Source: Nostoc carneum NIES-2107
GTDB lineage: Bacteria > Cyanobacteriota > Cyanobacteriia > Cyanobacteriales > Nostocaceae
Length of the DNA: 64,000 nt
Assembly (NCBI GenBank): GCA_002368155.1
Contig: AP018183.1
Coordinates: 124,001 to 188,000 of the forward strand
Reading direction: 5' to 3'
The number at the start of each line of letters is the position of its first letter. Position 1 is the stretch's first letter. Under the pieces are notes generated by a model that made no database searches, was not told where the DNA came from, and was given only the letters and a program-made list of their open reading frames with translations. Below are positions 54,914 to 63,857 of this stretch, piece after piece. The position numbers were made by a program, and so were the translations under genes.

Positions 54914-55321
54914 ATGCCTTCAGAATCATCATCTAGCGACCTGACACAAACACCTAAAACAATTGATATAGATGGACAGCGCCCAGTTGACCCCAGTAAT
55001 ATTGAAATTAAGGAAACGCTGCATATAGATGGGCAGCGTCCGATTGCCAAGGCTGAAAATTATTCAGAAAAAACAATTGATATAGATGGCCAACGCCCGA
55101 TTGCTAAGAGTGATTTTCCAGAGCATGAGATGTTAACAGTAGATGGCAAACGTCCAATTGATCCTAATAATTTAGAGATAGAAGAAATTCTCGAGATAGA
55201 CGGTCAACGTCCGATTGCTAAGAATAATTTTCAAGTTCAAGATACTCTAGAAATAGATGGTAGCCGTCCAATTTCAGAGAACGCTGTTGAAACGCAAATG
55301 CCCGCTGGCTATATGGATTAA
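54914..55321 (+). CDS. Protein of six 19-residue DGQRPI repeats
   Basis: This 135-residue protein is almost wholly repeats. Units start at residues 19, 38, 57, 76, 95 and 114, each beginning (I/V)DG(Q/K/S)RP(I/V), so the period is exactly 19 residues (57 bp). The parts between vary (AKAENYSEKTID, DPNNLEIEEILE). It is acidic, with no signal peptide, no Cys and few aromatic residues. I do not recognise the family. The ATG is preceded by A-rich DNA with no clear ribosome-binding site. It could bind a repeating ligand or be cut into peptides. Confidence 0.85.
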   Translation: MPSESSSSDLTQTPKTIDIDGQRPVDPSNIEIKETLHIDGQRPIAKAENYSEKTIDIDGQRPIAKSDFPEHEMLTVDGKRPIDPNNLEIEEILEIDGQRPIAKNNFQVQDTLEIDGSRPISENAVETQMPAGYMD

Positions 55322-55531
55322 AATCATCAAATTCAACGATTTTTTCTTAGCAATCGCTACATCATTCAGAATTAATCAGCCAAAACAATTGCTCAAGTTA
55401 CAACTAACTTAAATCCCTCATAGAGATTGAAACTAACTACTAGCAAGATTGTAAAAGTTGTTTCTGACAGGCTCTTAGAGAAAACTCTTGTATTTTTTAG
55501 TGACAAAAACTTGAACGCGCATCGCCAAAGC

Positions 55532-55933
55532 TTAGGCGGCGATTGTCACCTCGGTAGTGTCTACTCCTTTGGTGCCATCTACTTTGGCGGCTACACCTTC
55601 AAGAGCATTTAGGATGTCCTGGCTTGACACAGAACCCTTGAGGACAATAGTGTTACCATCTTGACAGATTTGTAGAGTTTCAATTTCATCGATATGTGGT
55701 GCTTGCTCGAAAGCCTCAGCCACACGCTTAGCTAAGCCTAGTTGATCGTATTCACCCTCAAGTCCCATATATTCAGGAGGTGGAGGAGGTTGATGCTCTC
55801 CAGCCTTCTCACGTCGAGCTTGATCGTATTCACCAGTCAGCCCAGGACTCATACTCGTCTCCGATTGCCCAGCGTCCCTTGTTTTTAGTAGGCTGCTTGT
55901 TTCTTGTTCACAAACTCTTTTTAGCCAACTCAT
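55532..55933 (-). CDS. BON-domain protein with repeated GEYDQ segments
   Basis: The 133-residue product has a C-terminal BON domain (LAKRVAEAFEQAPHIDE, DGNTIVLKGSVSSQDIL, VAAKVDGTKGVDTTEVTI), a fold linked to envelope or osmotic-stress proteins. The N-terminal half has two GEYDQ motifs (GLTGEYDQARREKAG, GLEGEYDQLG) separated by a proline run (QPPPPPEYM), probably a disordered linker. No signal peptide. Confidence 0.85.
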   Translation of the reverse strand: MSWLKRVCEQETSSLLKTRDAGQSETSMSPGLTGEYDQARREKAGEHQPPPPPEYMGLEGEYDQLGLAKRVAEAFEQAPHIDEIETLQICQDGNTIVLKGSVSSQDILNALEGVAAKVDGTKGVDTTEVTIAA

Positions 55934-56278
55934 GAGTCTTACCTAGTTACCATAGTTTATATCTTTCTACTCGCTTGGCTGTTGATTTTTTGGTTTCCAA
56001 ACCGTAAATTCTTACAGAAATAAGGCAATGAATTAAGCTTCATTTGTGATTAGCGAGTATTTCTTTCAAGATAACTATCATTACTGTTGATAACTTCTAC
56101 TAAAAGAAAGGGTTTTATATTAACCTTTAATTCCCACGGATCTAAAACATATGCAGAACGCGATCAATACAGCAAAAAGCAGTACCAAGGCAATAATAAG
56201 CCAAATAGATGGAAATTTTCATACAAATACATCAATTCAAGGTTGTTTGACCATTTTTAATGAGAAAGCATAAATTTG
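55934..56278. other. AT-rich intergenic region
   Basis: I see no gene over 40 codons with coding character and no clear repeat. Confidence 0.4.
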
Positions 56279-56806
56279 TTAGCGATATTTTTCCCTCAAC
56301 TTGCTTAAGGTTTCCGCAGCAGTACGGCGAATCATTTCATCCGCATAGTAGCTGTTGGGAATAGTCGTCGCCCTTTCCAAGGCATCTAGAACGGTTGGAG
56401 TCGGGTTATTTAATTGATTTAGGGCATCAATGACATTTAACGGGACACAGTATTCGGTACTGCAAATATGAGTTGCGATCGCATTTACCATTTCATCATC
56501 CCCAAAGCCCAACGCACCACTCGCCGTTAGTACCTCATTCAGCACCCGAAAATCTAATGGTGCTTCAATATAGCGCAAAAAAGCATTGCGGGTGTCACAG
56601 ATGCGATGGCGGCAGCCACTCCTGGAAGGAGTATCGCCCCAAGAACTGAGGATTTGAGGACACAAAGAACAAATCGAAGGTTCTGGATCGTGAAAGAGTG
56701 TATATCGAACAACTTCTGCGTTCTCATCTGTCCAAGGTTCATTCCACAAATCCGTGAAAAAAACATAGCGATCGCTCGGATCGATGGGTAAAGCGTTTAC
56801 GTTCAT
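56279..56806 (-). CDS. Hypothetical protein with HEAT-like C-terminus
   Basis: The product has 175 residues. Residues 120-175 form two helices with HEAT-like character (VIDALNQLNNPTPTVLDALERA, EMIRRTAAETLSKLREKY). The N-terminal part has a Cys-rich stretch (SICSLCPQ, SGCRHRICDT) that could bind metal. It lies 35 bp downstream of the paralogous-family gene at 56842-57903, in the same direction. No function can be assigned. Confidence 0.6.
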   Translation of the reverse strand: MNVNALPIDPSDRYVFFTDLWNEPWTDENAEVVRYTLFHDPEPSICSLCPQILSSWGDTPSRSGCRHRICDTRNAFLRYIEAPLDFRVLNEVLTASGALGFGDDEMVNAIATHICSTEYCVPLNVIDALNQLNNPTPTVLDALERATTIPNSYYADEMIRRTAAETLSKLREKYR

Positions 56807-56841
56807 CTACAAGCCAAAAATGCGAAGCAATTTTCTATAAT

Positions 56842-57903
56842 TTAGGATATAAGCTCGATGGAGTTGAGTAGTTTAATTCGCCCTCCTTCCCATCCAGTAA
56901 TCAGTTGATACTGATTGCCATGTATTTCCATTCGTAAGGTTTCAGGTTGTTCCAGTTGGGCAGTTCTGAAGGTAGCTAAAGCGCGTTCGCGAAGCGACTC
57001 CAAAGGAGTATCGCGAAACTCAACATCATCCATGATTCCGACTGGATAAAGCGGATCGAAGACCATCCAGTCCAAACTTAAATCAAATTCCTGAATTGGC
57101 ATATCCCCTACCATCCAAAGAAATTCAGCCTCATCAACGCATCGTCTCAGATGAGGATAAGTGCCCATTAGTTGGGAATAGACGCTTTCAGGTATTTCGC
57201 AATTGAGCAATCCGACAGCATCAAGTTCCTGAAGCAATTTTGTGCGACAGGGTTCTACTAAGTTGGGTTGATATAGGTGCCCTTGATTGGCAAAAAACTG
57301 CATGTAATCCGCAGCAATTGTTTCTAATTTTCGGAGAACGCTAGGGACGAACCCAGTTACCTCAGCCCAGCCAAACCGTAAATCCCACTCATCTTCGGAA
57401 AAAAGCTGTACACATAAAGGAAAGTTTAACTCCCCCGCTTTAATCTGTTGAGTGACTTGAATGATTTTGTTAATGCTACTTTGCGGGATATAGTGACCGC
57501 AACCATCCCAACCTGCAAAGTTTGGACTTACATACCAGAAAGGTTCAGTGGGTGGATATCCTGTTCGTTGCTGATATCGCTCGATTTCTTGCTGGAATTC
57601 TGCACCCTCAATCGCTACATCATGCCCCAAAATCGACCGAAGCTGGAAATAAATGACTCCATTACCGAATTCTTGCCCACTGACAAACGCCTGATGTAAT
57701 TGATTATGGATGCTCTCAACTCGCGTTGAACCTGACTCAAAGACAAAATCCTCACCTGGTTCTGCCAAGGGTAATAAAAATTCGATGATGTTTTGGTAAT
57801 ATCCTTCAGATATAAAGCGCAGCTCATTATCTTTTGCCAAGACGACGAGGGGGTAATCATCAATTAACAATCGCAGATAGATTTTCCAGCCTGGGTATTC
57901 CAT
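56842..57903 (-). CDS. Hypothetical protein, intact member of a local paralog pair
   Basis: The product has 353 residues. It begins MEYPGWKIYLRLLIDDYPLVV and has a second half (RKLETIAADYMQFFANQG, LLNCEIPESVYSQLMGTYPHLRRCVDEAEFLW, LSLDWMVFDPLYP) that recurs in the decayed gene at 58396-59145. Trp-rich motifs (WYVSPNFAGWDGCGHYIP) suggest a compact globular fold. I do not recognise the family. Confidence 0.75.
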   Translation of the reverse strand: MEYPGWKIYLRLLIDDYPLVVLAKDNELRFISEGYYQNIIEFLLPLAEPGEDFVFESGSTRVESIHNQLHQAFVSGQEFGNGVIYFQLRSILGHDVAIEGAEFQQEIERYQQRTGYPPTEPFWYVSPNFAGWDGCGHYIPQSSINKIIQVTQQIKAGELNFPLCVQLFSEDEWDLRFGWAEVTGFVPSVLRKLETIAADYMQFFANQGHLYQPNLVEPCRTKLLQELDAVGLLNCEIPESVYSQLMGTYPHLRRCVDEAEFLWMVGDMPIQEFDLSLDWMVFDPLYPVGIMDDVEFRDTPLESLRERALATFRTAQLEQPETLRMEIHGNQYQLITGWEGGRIKLLNSIELIS

Positions 57904-57919
57904 CAGTTCGCTCTTTCTA

Positions 57920-58390
57920 TCACGAGTTACCGGTGGTTTCTTTGTCGTTTTCTAAAGGGGTAATTGCTTGTTGACCCTGCCACTTTCTCTGCCACATTTT
58001 CTCCACTTCTCCTCCTGGGAATCTATCCCTTCCCCGCTCACCATCAAACATGGCTGTTACATCAACGCTCACAAACTCAATTCGCCTTGCTGGCGAGTAA
58101 TCCCGCAGGTATATTTCGTTACTAATGCGGTAAAGCAAATCATCTAACCAGGCTTCATCTTGAAAGACAGAGCGATTTACCATACCAGAAACGACCCACG
58201 CGCGATCGCCAACCTCTCGAAACCAAAGAAATCCCAAGTCCGGAAATGGCGCAAATGCATCGGATACAGATCCCTTTGGCTGAGTGAGGGGATCGGTTAA
58301 TCGACAGACCCAATCAGAATCTGCACCATAGCAGGCTATTTCAATTTTAGAATTATCATCCAAAAATTCTACCGCAATTTTTCTCATCAT
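57920..58390 (-). CDS. Hypothetical protein
   Basis: The product has 156 residues from the ATG at 58390 (or 58387); the frame continues upstream only by overlapping the previous gene. It contains FLDDNSKIEIACYGADSDW, DLGFLWFREVGDRAWVVSGM and DYSPARRIEFVSVDVTAMFDG. It is probably beta-rich, with no recognised domain. It lies 5 bp after the decayed paralog and 16 bp before the intact one. Confidence 0.65.
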   Translation of the reverse strand: MMRKIAVEFLDDNSKIEIACYGADSDWVCRLTDPLTQPKGSVSDAFAPFPDLGFLWFREVGDRAWVVSGMVNRSVFQDEAWLDDLLYRISNEIYLRDYSPARRIEFVSVDVTAMFDGERGRDRFPGGEVEKMWQRKWQGQQAITPLENDKETTGNS

Positions 58391-58395
58391 CCATT

Positions 58396-59145
58396 TCACC
58401 GTCTCAATTTTAGTAAAAAATAATATTGTTCTAGGCAATATTTGAGATATTCAGCACCGGGCAATGAAGGATCGGTGCTGAGATATTCCAGTTCCTCTAG
58501 CAACCCCAGCGCACCCCAATCTACCAAAATATCCCAATTCATCGGCAAACTGTCGCAAGATGCCCTGGTCACTAACTCCAAGTAGGTTGGTGCATATTGA
58601 TTTTGAGGCGTTGTTTCACGCATAAACGGATTGCGATCGACATTTAGTGGAACTGCTGTCATCAGCTTAATCTGCTTGTTATCCCAATCGGTAATTAGAC
58701 GGTATTGTTGTCCTTGTAACTCAGCAAGTAATGTCCGAGGCTGGTTTAGTTTTGCGGCCCTGACTATTTCCAGACAGCGATAGCGAATTTCATCATCAAT
58801 CAACCCAAACAAACTAAACATCATCCAATCCAAGCTCACATCGCTTTCCTGGATTGAAATCTCCGGATTGGTATACCACAAGCATTCAGCAGCATGAACA
58901 CATTGACTCAGATGAGGATAATTTTGAGAAATTTGTTCAAAAATCAGTTGATCGATCTCACAATTGAGTAAATGAAGGGCATCTAATCCTTTTAACAATT
59001 CATCACGCGATCAAATCACCACCATTGGTTGATAGTCTCTTGCTTGATATGTAAAGTAATGAATGTAATCCTTAGCGATATTTTCCAGTTTCTGTAACGC
59101 GCATTGCCGATCAATTGTCCAGTCAGGGTATTCTATTTCTTCCAT
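58396..59145 (-). pseudogene. Internally deleted, stop-containing paralog of the 56842 gene
   Basis: The frame opens at the ATG at 59145 with MEEIEYPDWTIDRQ, jumps directly to LQKLENIAKDYIHYFTYQ (residues ~190-205 of the intact paralog), and meets TGA after QPMVVI. The same frame then continues SRDELLKGLDALHLLNCEID to 58396. Thus ~180 internal codons are deleted and one in-frame stop is present. From a TTG at 58998 a 200-residue protein could still be made. Confidence 0.75.
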
Positions 59146-59335
59146 TATTCTGTTACTACTCCCCTATGAACTGGCTCAAATCATACGCCTCATATTTCAA
59201 ACTTCAATTTAACTACAAGTTCACTTCTAATATTTACGAGAATATATTGAGTTCAATTCAGAATCAACAAAGTCACTATATTTTTTATACTGGATTGCAT
59301 ATTACTTATGGAGTGAACCGTTCACAGGGCTAGCT

Positions 59336-59992
59336 ATGAAAAAACGCTCAGTTTGGCAGTCAGGGATTGCCCGCTACATCATTTGCGTTAGCTTAGGACT
59401 GTGGTTAATACGATTATTGCACTTTGTTTGGTTAGATTGGCTGACATGGTTTTTCTTACCATTGCTCTGGATCTCAGGTGCGATGCTCCATAGGAGCCGC
59501 TACGCGAACGCAGTATTGATTGGATTAATTTGGGCGATTTACTTTTGGGTGCGTGCCATTCAGAAAGGCTCATTTCTAAATCGACGGTGGCGACGTTCTT
59601 TTCCACTTTTACTACAGTTATTAGGATTGGTAATTGGGATTATCGTCCCGTTTGAACAGTTTTGGCTAACGGCGAATTTTTATCAAAATTTGGCAAGTCG
59701 GCAACAAGTAATTGCGTTGGTGCAGTCAAATCAAATTGGTGGAGGTATGAACAATATTGCTGCTTTACCGCCAGCTTATCATCACACTTCAATAAGCAAA
59801 GAAATTCAAACACAACGGGGACAGAATGGATTATACATTTTGTTCTTTACAGCTAGGGTCTTTGGGGGGGCACAGGGATTTGTGTATAGTGAACAGGCTA
59901 AACTTCCTGATCAAAACTTGTTTTTAGGATATCGATTAAGGGTAAAACATGCAATCAATTCCTATTGGTATTATGTCACGATTGGAGATTAA
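59336..59992 (+). CDS. Multi-spanning membrane protein
   Basis: The product has 218 residues. Hydrophobic segments lie at about 12-30, 34-50, 58-75 and 88-108 (GIARYIICVSLGLWLIRLL, WLTWFFLPLLWISGAML, VLIGLIWAIYFWVRAI, LLLQLLGLVIGIIVPF), followed by a ~110-residue soluble part. No domain recognised. Confidence 0.65.
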   Translation: MKKRSVWQSGIARYIICVSLGLWLIRLLHFVWLDWLTWFFLPLLWISGAMLHRSRYANAVLIGLIWAIYFWVRAIQKGSFLNRRWRRSFPLLLQLLGLVIGIIVPFEQFWLTANFYQNLASRQQVIALVQSNQIGGGMNNIAALPPAYHHTSISKEIQTQRGQNGLYILFFTARVFGGAQGFVYSEQAKLPDQNLFLGYRLRVKHAINSYWYYVTIGD

Positions 59993-60056
59993 GCTCATAC
60001 AATTTAAAGGCCAGGGATAGTGGTTGAAGGCTACTGAGGACTGTTAATTATGGAAA

Positions 60057-61265
60057 ATGATGAAATTTAAGATTGCGATATTTGCGAGTGTCATTTTATT
60101 TGCAACTCAAATTGGTGTGGAACCGAGCCCAGCTCTCCCTGCGTCAGATGCCAAGCCACAGACTCCTCTACCTGATCCAAGCGTGGTACTAGGATTCGCT
60201 GGAGTTTTGCAACCGGACTGTGTTCGACAGGTTGAAGCGGGTGAATATCGCTGTGCAAAGCGTTGGGCAGAAGTAACCCATTTGCTCAAATCATTGGTTT
60301 ATCAAGATGTTGAGTCCCAACTTATTGCACCCCTGCAACATCAACTGGCGATCGCGGATAAATCCTGGCATCAGTTTCAAACACAACACTGCCAACAGTT
60401 AACTCAACGCTTACGCAATACACCAGATTTTCCCATTGCAACACCTGTTTGTTTGGCTCGATTAAATAACGATCGCATTCTAGAATTACAGAGAGGTGGT
60501 CAGATTATTACCCTCCAATCTCGCGATCCTCGATTTGAATCCTTACTTGATCGACTCAAATTGAGAAATTCATCGGTGCAACGTCACTGGGAGCAATATC
60601 AAACTCAGTATTGCCAGATCGAAAAAGCTCTATTCGTTTTTAACTCCCTGAGATTGGCTCAATGTCATCAGCTTCTCAGAGAGGCTCGACTTCACCAACT
60701 AGAAGACCTTTTGGCAGCACCTACTCGTGGCTTGGATCTCTTCAAGGGTTCTGTACGACCTGGAATTCCAGAGCTAAATTGTGTGGATGAGACACAGATC
60801 GGATTAAATCGATGCGCGGTCTATTGGTCGAAAACAACTCAGCTTTTGCAATCAAGCATTTATGGCGATTGGGCAAAAAGACTATCGAAGCAGTATCAGC
60901 AAACATTTGTGCTCGCACAGAAATACTGGCAAGAGTATCGTGAAGCACATTGTACTGAGTTAGTTGCACCTTTTCAGGAAGGTTCAATTTCACCCATGCT
61001 CTATCATCGCTGTTTAGCTCGGCTAAATAACGATCGCATTGCGGATCTAAAGGGAATAGCTGTATACGATCCAGAAGACGAGCCGCAGCAAGCCCCAGTT
61101 ACATCTGGGCAAGATACGACTCAACTTCTTTGGGAACGTTATCAAACTCAGTATTGCAAGTTTGAGTCACGGTTTTTTGGTAGTCAAACCAGAAGCAAGC
61201 AATGCCCAAATCGTTTAAATCTGGGGCGTTTGCGCCATATCAAAGCAATAATGAATACTCGATAA
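60057..61265 (+). CDS. Secreted protein with two LprI/DUF1311-like domains
   Basis: The product has 402 residues with an N-terminal signal peptide (IAIFASVILFATQIGV). Two similar halves follow the LprI pattern of spaced cysteines and AxxxWxxYRxxxC, then CLARLNNDRI. In the first half these are DKSWHQFQTQHCQQ and CLARLNNDRILEL; in the second, AQKYWQEYREAHCTEL and CLARLNNDRIADL. The family includes proposed lysozyme inhibitors and periplasmic proteins of unknown role. The last ~100 bp recur 860 bp downstream. Confidence 0.75.
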   Translation: MMKFKIAIFASVILFATQIGVEPSPALPASDAKPQTPLPDPSVVLGFAGVLQPDCVRQVEAGEYRCAKRWAEVTHLLKSLVYQDVESQLIAPLQHQLAIADKSWHQFQTQHCQQLTQRLRNTPDFPIATPVCLARLNNDRILELQRGGQIITLQSRDPRFESLLDRLKLRNSSVQRHWEQYQTQYCQIEKALFVFNSLRLAQCHQLLREARLHQLEDLLAAPTRGLDLFKGSVRPGIPELNCVDETQIGLNRCAVYWSKTTQLLQSSIYGDWAKRLSKQYQQTFVLAQKYWQEYREAHCTELVAPFQEGSISPMLYHRCLARLNNDRIADLKGIAVYDPEDEPQQAPVTSGQDTTQLLWERYQTQYCKFESRFFGSQTRSKQCPNRLNLGRLRHIKAIMNTR

Positions 61266-61294
61266 AGAGGAAAATAATAGTAGTTTATTACTTC
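61165..61294 (+). repeat. Direct repeat, copy 1 (3' end of the LprI-like gene)
   Basis: About 130 bp at about 90 percent identity recur at 62022-62151. The repeat covers the last ~100 bp of the LprI-like gene and the following GATAAAGAGGAAAATAATA. Confidence 0.8.
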
Positions 61295-61343
61295 CTAGAA
61301 ATTTTTCGATATCAAATAGCGTTGCTCCCTCTTGCAATTCAAG

Positions 61344-61937
61344 TCAATCTATTAATAAACTTCCTTTTAATTGAGATTGAGGATAATTATTATTTTTTTT
61401 CAATCTAATTGCAGTTTCATCAGAATTCCAAATTACTTGGAAATCATCCTCTGTTTTGCATATTCTCTGGGAATTATTGGAAATTGAGCCGATTTCTTTT
61501 TCCAATAGCCAATAATGTCTAAAAACAGCATGATGACAGTCCATAAAACATGTCTCGCTAATTGAGATAGATTTTTTCCCACTAGGAGAAACAAAGTCAG
61601 TTCTACATCCTGCTCCATAGAGAAAAATTACTACAAACAATTGAACAATAAATAAAGTTAAGGGCATTATCCCCAAGAATTGAGGTACAGACAATACGAA
61701 TTTTAACCACCGAGACAAATTTGATTTAAAAATTAGAATCACTGCTGTAATAGAAATAATTAGGACTAAAATCGTCAATAAAAAACTACTAAATAAGCCT
61801 CCTCTGAGTGAATATTTAGAATTTCCCGATAACCAAATCAAGCAGGTCAAGGATATAAAACCGAATATAGATAGTAAGTATATGTAGAAAGTGGGACGAT
61901 TTATGGGAGAGACATTGATATTCTTTTGAGTATTCAT
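61344..61937 (-). CDS. Hypothetical membrane protein
   Basis: The product has 197 residues. Four hydrophobic helices lie at about 17-37, 50-70, 75-90 and 92-112 (YIYLLSIFGFISLTCLIWL, LLTILVLIISITAVILIF). The C-terminal ~85 residues are soluble with several Cys (GAGCRTDF, ETCFMDCHHAVF). The gene lies entirely between the two direct repeats, so it may have been inserted with the duplication. Confidence 0.65.
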   Translation of the reverse strand: MNTQKNINVSPINRPTFYIYLLSIFGFISLTCLIWLSGNSKYSLRGGLFSSFLLTILVLIISITAVILIFKSNLSRWLKFVLSVPQFLGIMPLTLFIVQLFVVIFLYGAGCRTDFVSPSGKKSISISETCFMDCHHAVFRHYWLLEKEIGSISNNSQRICKTEDDFQVIWNSDETAIRLKKNNNYPQSQLKGSLLID

Positions 61938-62021
61938 ATAGAAAATTTTCGTGAAAATATATAAGCAATCCAGAAAACCAAGTTGGAGATATTAGCTATC
62001 ATCAAATATAATTTTGATAAT

Positions 62022-62151
62022 AGTCACAGTTTTTTGGTAGTTAAACCAGAAGTAAGCAATGCCCAAATCGGTTAAATCTGGGACGTTTACACCATATCAA
62101 AACAATGATGAACACTCGATAAAGAGGAAAATAATACTAGTTTATGACTTC
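62022..62151 (+). repeat. Direct repeat, copy 2 (orphan 3' end of the LprI-like gene)
   Basis: It matches 61165-61294 with scattered substitutions (for example TCGGTTAAATCTGGGACG for TCGTTTAAATCTGGGGCG). It has no gene upstream and its end overlaps the stop of the DUF2809-like gene. Confidence 0.8.
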
Positions 62152-62576
62152 AAACGACTGGCAGTGAGGAGAACGATCGCAATCCCCAGCGTATAAGCAA
62201 CCAAATCTCGCCAGTCGAAAGTAGATCCAATTGTTAAATGAGCTAGCTGGGAGTTTCGCCAGCCTAAAATATCAATGAGATTAAGAAACTGAAGCAACTC
62301 AATCAAGTAGGCAAAGATGAGAGTTCCAATAGCAACCTTCCGTAATGGAACTGCAATAAAAGCATGAACAAAGTAAGCAATCACCATGACAATTGAAACG
62401 TCGCCCAGTAACGGTCTAATCCAATCATCTCGGAAGAAGAGGGCAATTATCAAAACTATTGCAAATAGAATCGCAAACAGGGTGAAAGAGGTAGGATTAA
62501 ATCTCAACCACTTGAGATTACGGAATTGTTTAGGCACGATTGATTTCCTGGGTTTGATTCGCCAGGATTGTAACAT
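62142..62576 (-). CDS. DUF2809-family membrane protein
   Basis: This 144-residue product has four hydrophobic helices and the DUF2809 signatures RDDWIRPLLGDVSIVMVIAY, FAYLIELLQFLNLIDILGW and STFDWRDLVAYTLGI. The family is of unknown function. Length is normal. Confidence 0.85.
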   Translation of the reverse strand: MLQSWRIKPRKSIVPKQFRNLKWLRFNPTSFTLFAILFAIVLIIALFFRDDWIRPLLGDVSIVMVIAYFVHAFIAVPLRKVAIGTLIFAYLIELLQFLNLIDILGWRNSQLAHLTIGSTFDWRDLVAYTLGIAIVLLTASRLKS

Positions 62577-62650
62577 TGTTCTTTAAAATTGGACTAAATT
62601 GATGAATCCAATTAGTAAGCGATTTGATTTGTAGTCTATTACGATCGCAA

Positions 62651-62947
62651 TTAGTGACAGTTGCGATTCCCTTTGATAAAAGCAGTTTTAGGGATTGCAC
62701 TGCATTTAACCCCTGGAGAACCAAATCCACTATATTGATCGAAACTTCCTTGAACCTGCAAATCTGGGGGGAGCTTGGCAATGCTAGTTTTGTACAAGAA
62801 AAGGTTTCCGTCAACCACCATTGCATTGGGCAGTTCTTCAATGTAAGTACCGCTAATAGTTAGGTCGCCTTTGACAGTTAGTTGATTGGGCAGTCGCTTG
62901 AGATTACCTTCCAGGGTAACGTTACGATTAATGATGCTTTGATGAAA
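62651..62947 (-). pseudogene. Remnant of a leucine-rich-repeat-like protein
   Basis: From 62947 the frame reads FHQSIINRNVTLEGNLKRL, then LPNQLTVKGDLTISGTYIEE, LPNAMVVDGNLFLYKTSIAK and LPPDLQVQGSF, to a TAA at 62651. Units of about 20 residues repeat the pattern LPxxLxVxGxLxLxxTxIxx. A TGA lies in frame directly before the F and no start codon exists, so this is a 5'-truncated remnant. Confidence 0.65.
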
Positions 62948-62949
62948 TC

Positions 62950-63432
62950 ATGCAGCATAATTGTGCTGAGTTATGGCATCAGTCACCGCCTGATTTCGTT
63001 CGTCAATTTCTGGTAACAGGAAAACAATCTGATGCAGTCGAGTTACCCTATCTCCTGAAAATTAACGCCCTTCCTGGACTATTACGAATTGGGTTGTATC
63101 CTCCAGAACAAGAGACTTACGGATTATTTTTGACGCAAGAAGGACATGAAGTGAAAATTCAAATCTGCTTACAACCGTTGTTGACTTATGTTGTAATGGA
63201 ACGCTATACACCGAAGCAATGGTTACAAATGCATCTCAATTTTTTAAATGAAGAGATTTACAAAATCGAAAAATCGATCTCAATTTTGAATTCTCAGCAA
63301 AGTCCGTATCTTCTTTTCCAACAATATTTAATGGGTTTGACAAAGGATAGATTGAAGCAGTTTATTGAAAATTGTCCCGCAATTCCTTTAGAAAGAAAAC
63401 GAGATTTGCTAGATGAGATATGGTGGACATAG
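62950..63432 (+). CDS. Hypothetical protein
   Basis: This 160-residue protein begins MQHNCAELWHQSPPDFVRQ. Mixed alpha/beta character is seen in LLRIGLYPPEQETYGLFLTQEGHEVKIQI, and a C-terminal helical part follows (LKQFIENCPAIPLERKRDLLDEIW). Not recognised. It starts 2 bp from the leucine-rich remnant on the other strand. Confidence 0.65.
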   Translation: MQHNCAELWHQSPPDFVRQFLVTGKQSDAVELPYLLKINALPGLLRIGLYPPEQETYGLFLTQEGHEVKIQICLQPLLTYVVMERYTPKQWLQMHLNFLNEEIYKIEKSISILNSQQSPYLLFQQYLMGLTKDRLKQFIENCPAIPLERKRDLLDEIWWT

Positions 63433-63581
63433 TAAAAACGTTTGTGATGCAAGAAAAATGAATTGTTAACTAATATTATAGATTGCTTGATAAGTGCATT
63501 TACCTATATTTAGGTCATGGACATAAAATAGTACTTTCTGTATGATATTACAACAATTATTATTAGAAACAATTTGATTAT
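63433..63581. other. Short AT-rich intergenic region
   Basis: No feature seen. Confidence 0.3.
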
Positions 63582-63767
63582 ATGAACCGCAAACAATTAT
63601 ACTGGGCAAAAGACTATACTTATGAAGCTAGACAAAAAAAGATTGGTTGGCTAAATAAAATAATTGAGTCACTACATGAGCAACCAGAATTAGGAAAATA
63701 TGAAGACGATGAAGACTCACAAGAGCTATTTACCCAGGAAACTATCACAGTTGCTCAACGTTTATAG
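63582..63767 (+). CDS. Small hypothetical protein ending at the MITE
   Basis: The 61-residue product is charged and helical (MNRKQLYWAKDYTYEARQKK, ESLHEQPELGKYEDDED). The TAG stop is formed by bases of the MITE terminus (TATAG at 63763-63767), so the original C-terminus may have been longer. Not recognised. Confidence 0.6.
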   Translation: MNRKQLYWAKDYTYEARQKKIGWLNKIIESLHEQPELGKYEDDEDSQELFTQETITVAQRL

Positions 63768-63857
63768 CATTTCCCAATCTGGTGAAGTACATTTTCAAAG
63801 CTGATAACCTTGTCCCACAAGATTTGGGTGTACCTCAGTAGCTTAGGAAAGGCTATA
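63763..63857 (+). mobile_element. 95-bp MITE-like element, copy 2
   Basis: It is the exact inverse of 5580-5674, with ends TATAGCATTTCC and GGAAAGGCTATA. It lies between the small gene, whose stop codon it supplies, and a frame that begins one base after it. Its end joins the next AT to make TATAAT. Confidence 0.75.

Noticed and set aside
54914-55321. Regular 57-bp periodicity resembling a CRISPR array
   Set aside because: The repeats are conserved at protein level in one open frame and their DNA is not identical, so this is a coding repeat.
59115-59333. 72-codon frame upstream of the membrane protein
   Set aside because: It starts inside the decayed paralog's 5' end, has no ribosome-binding site and no similarity.
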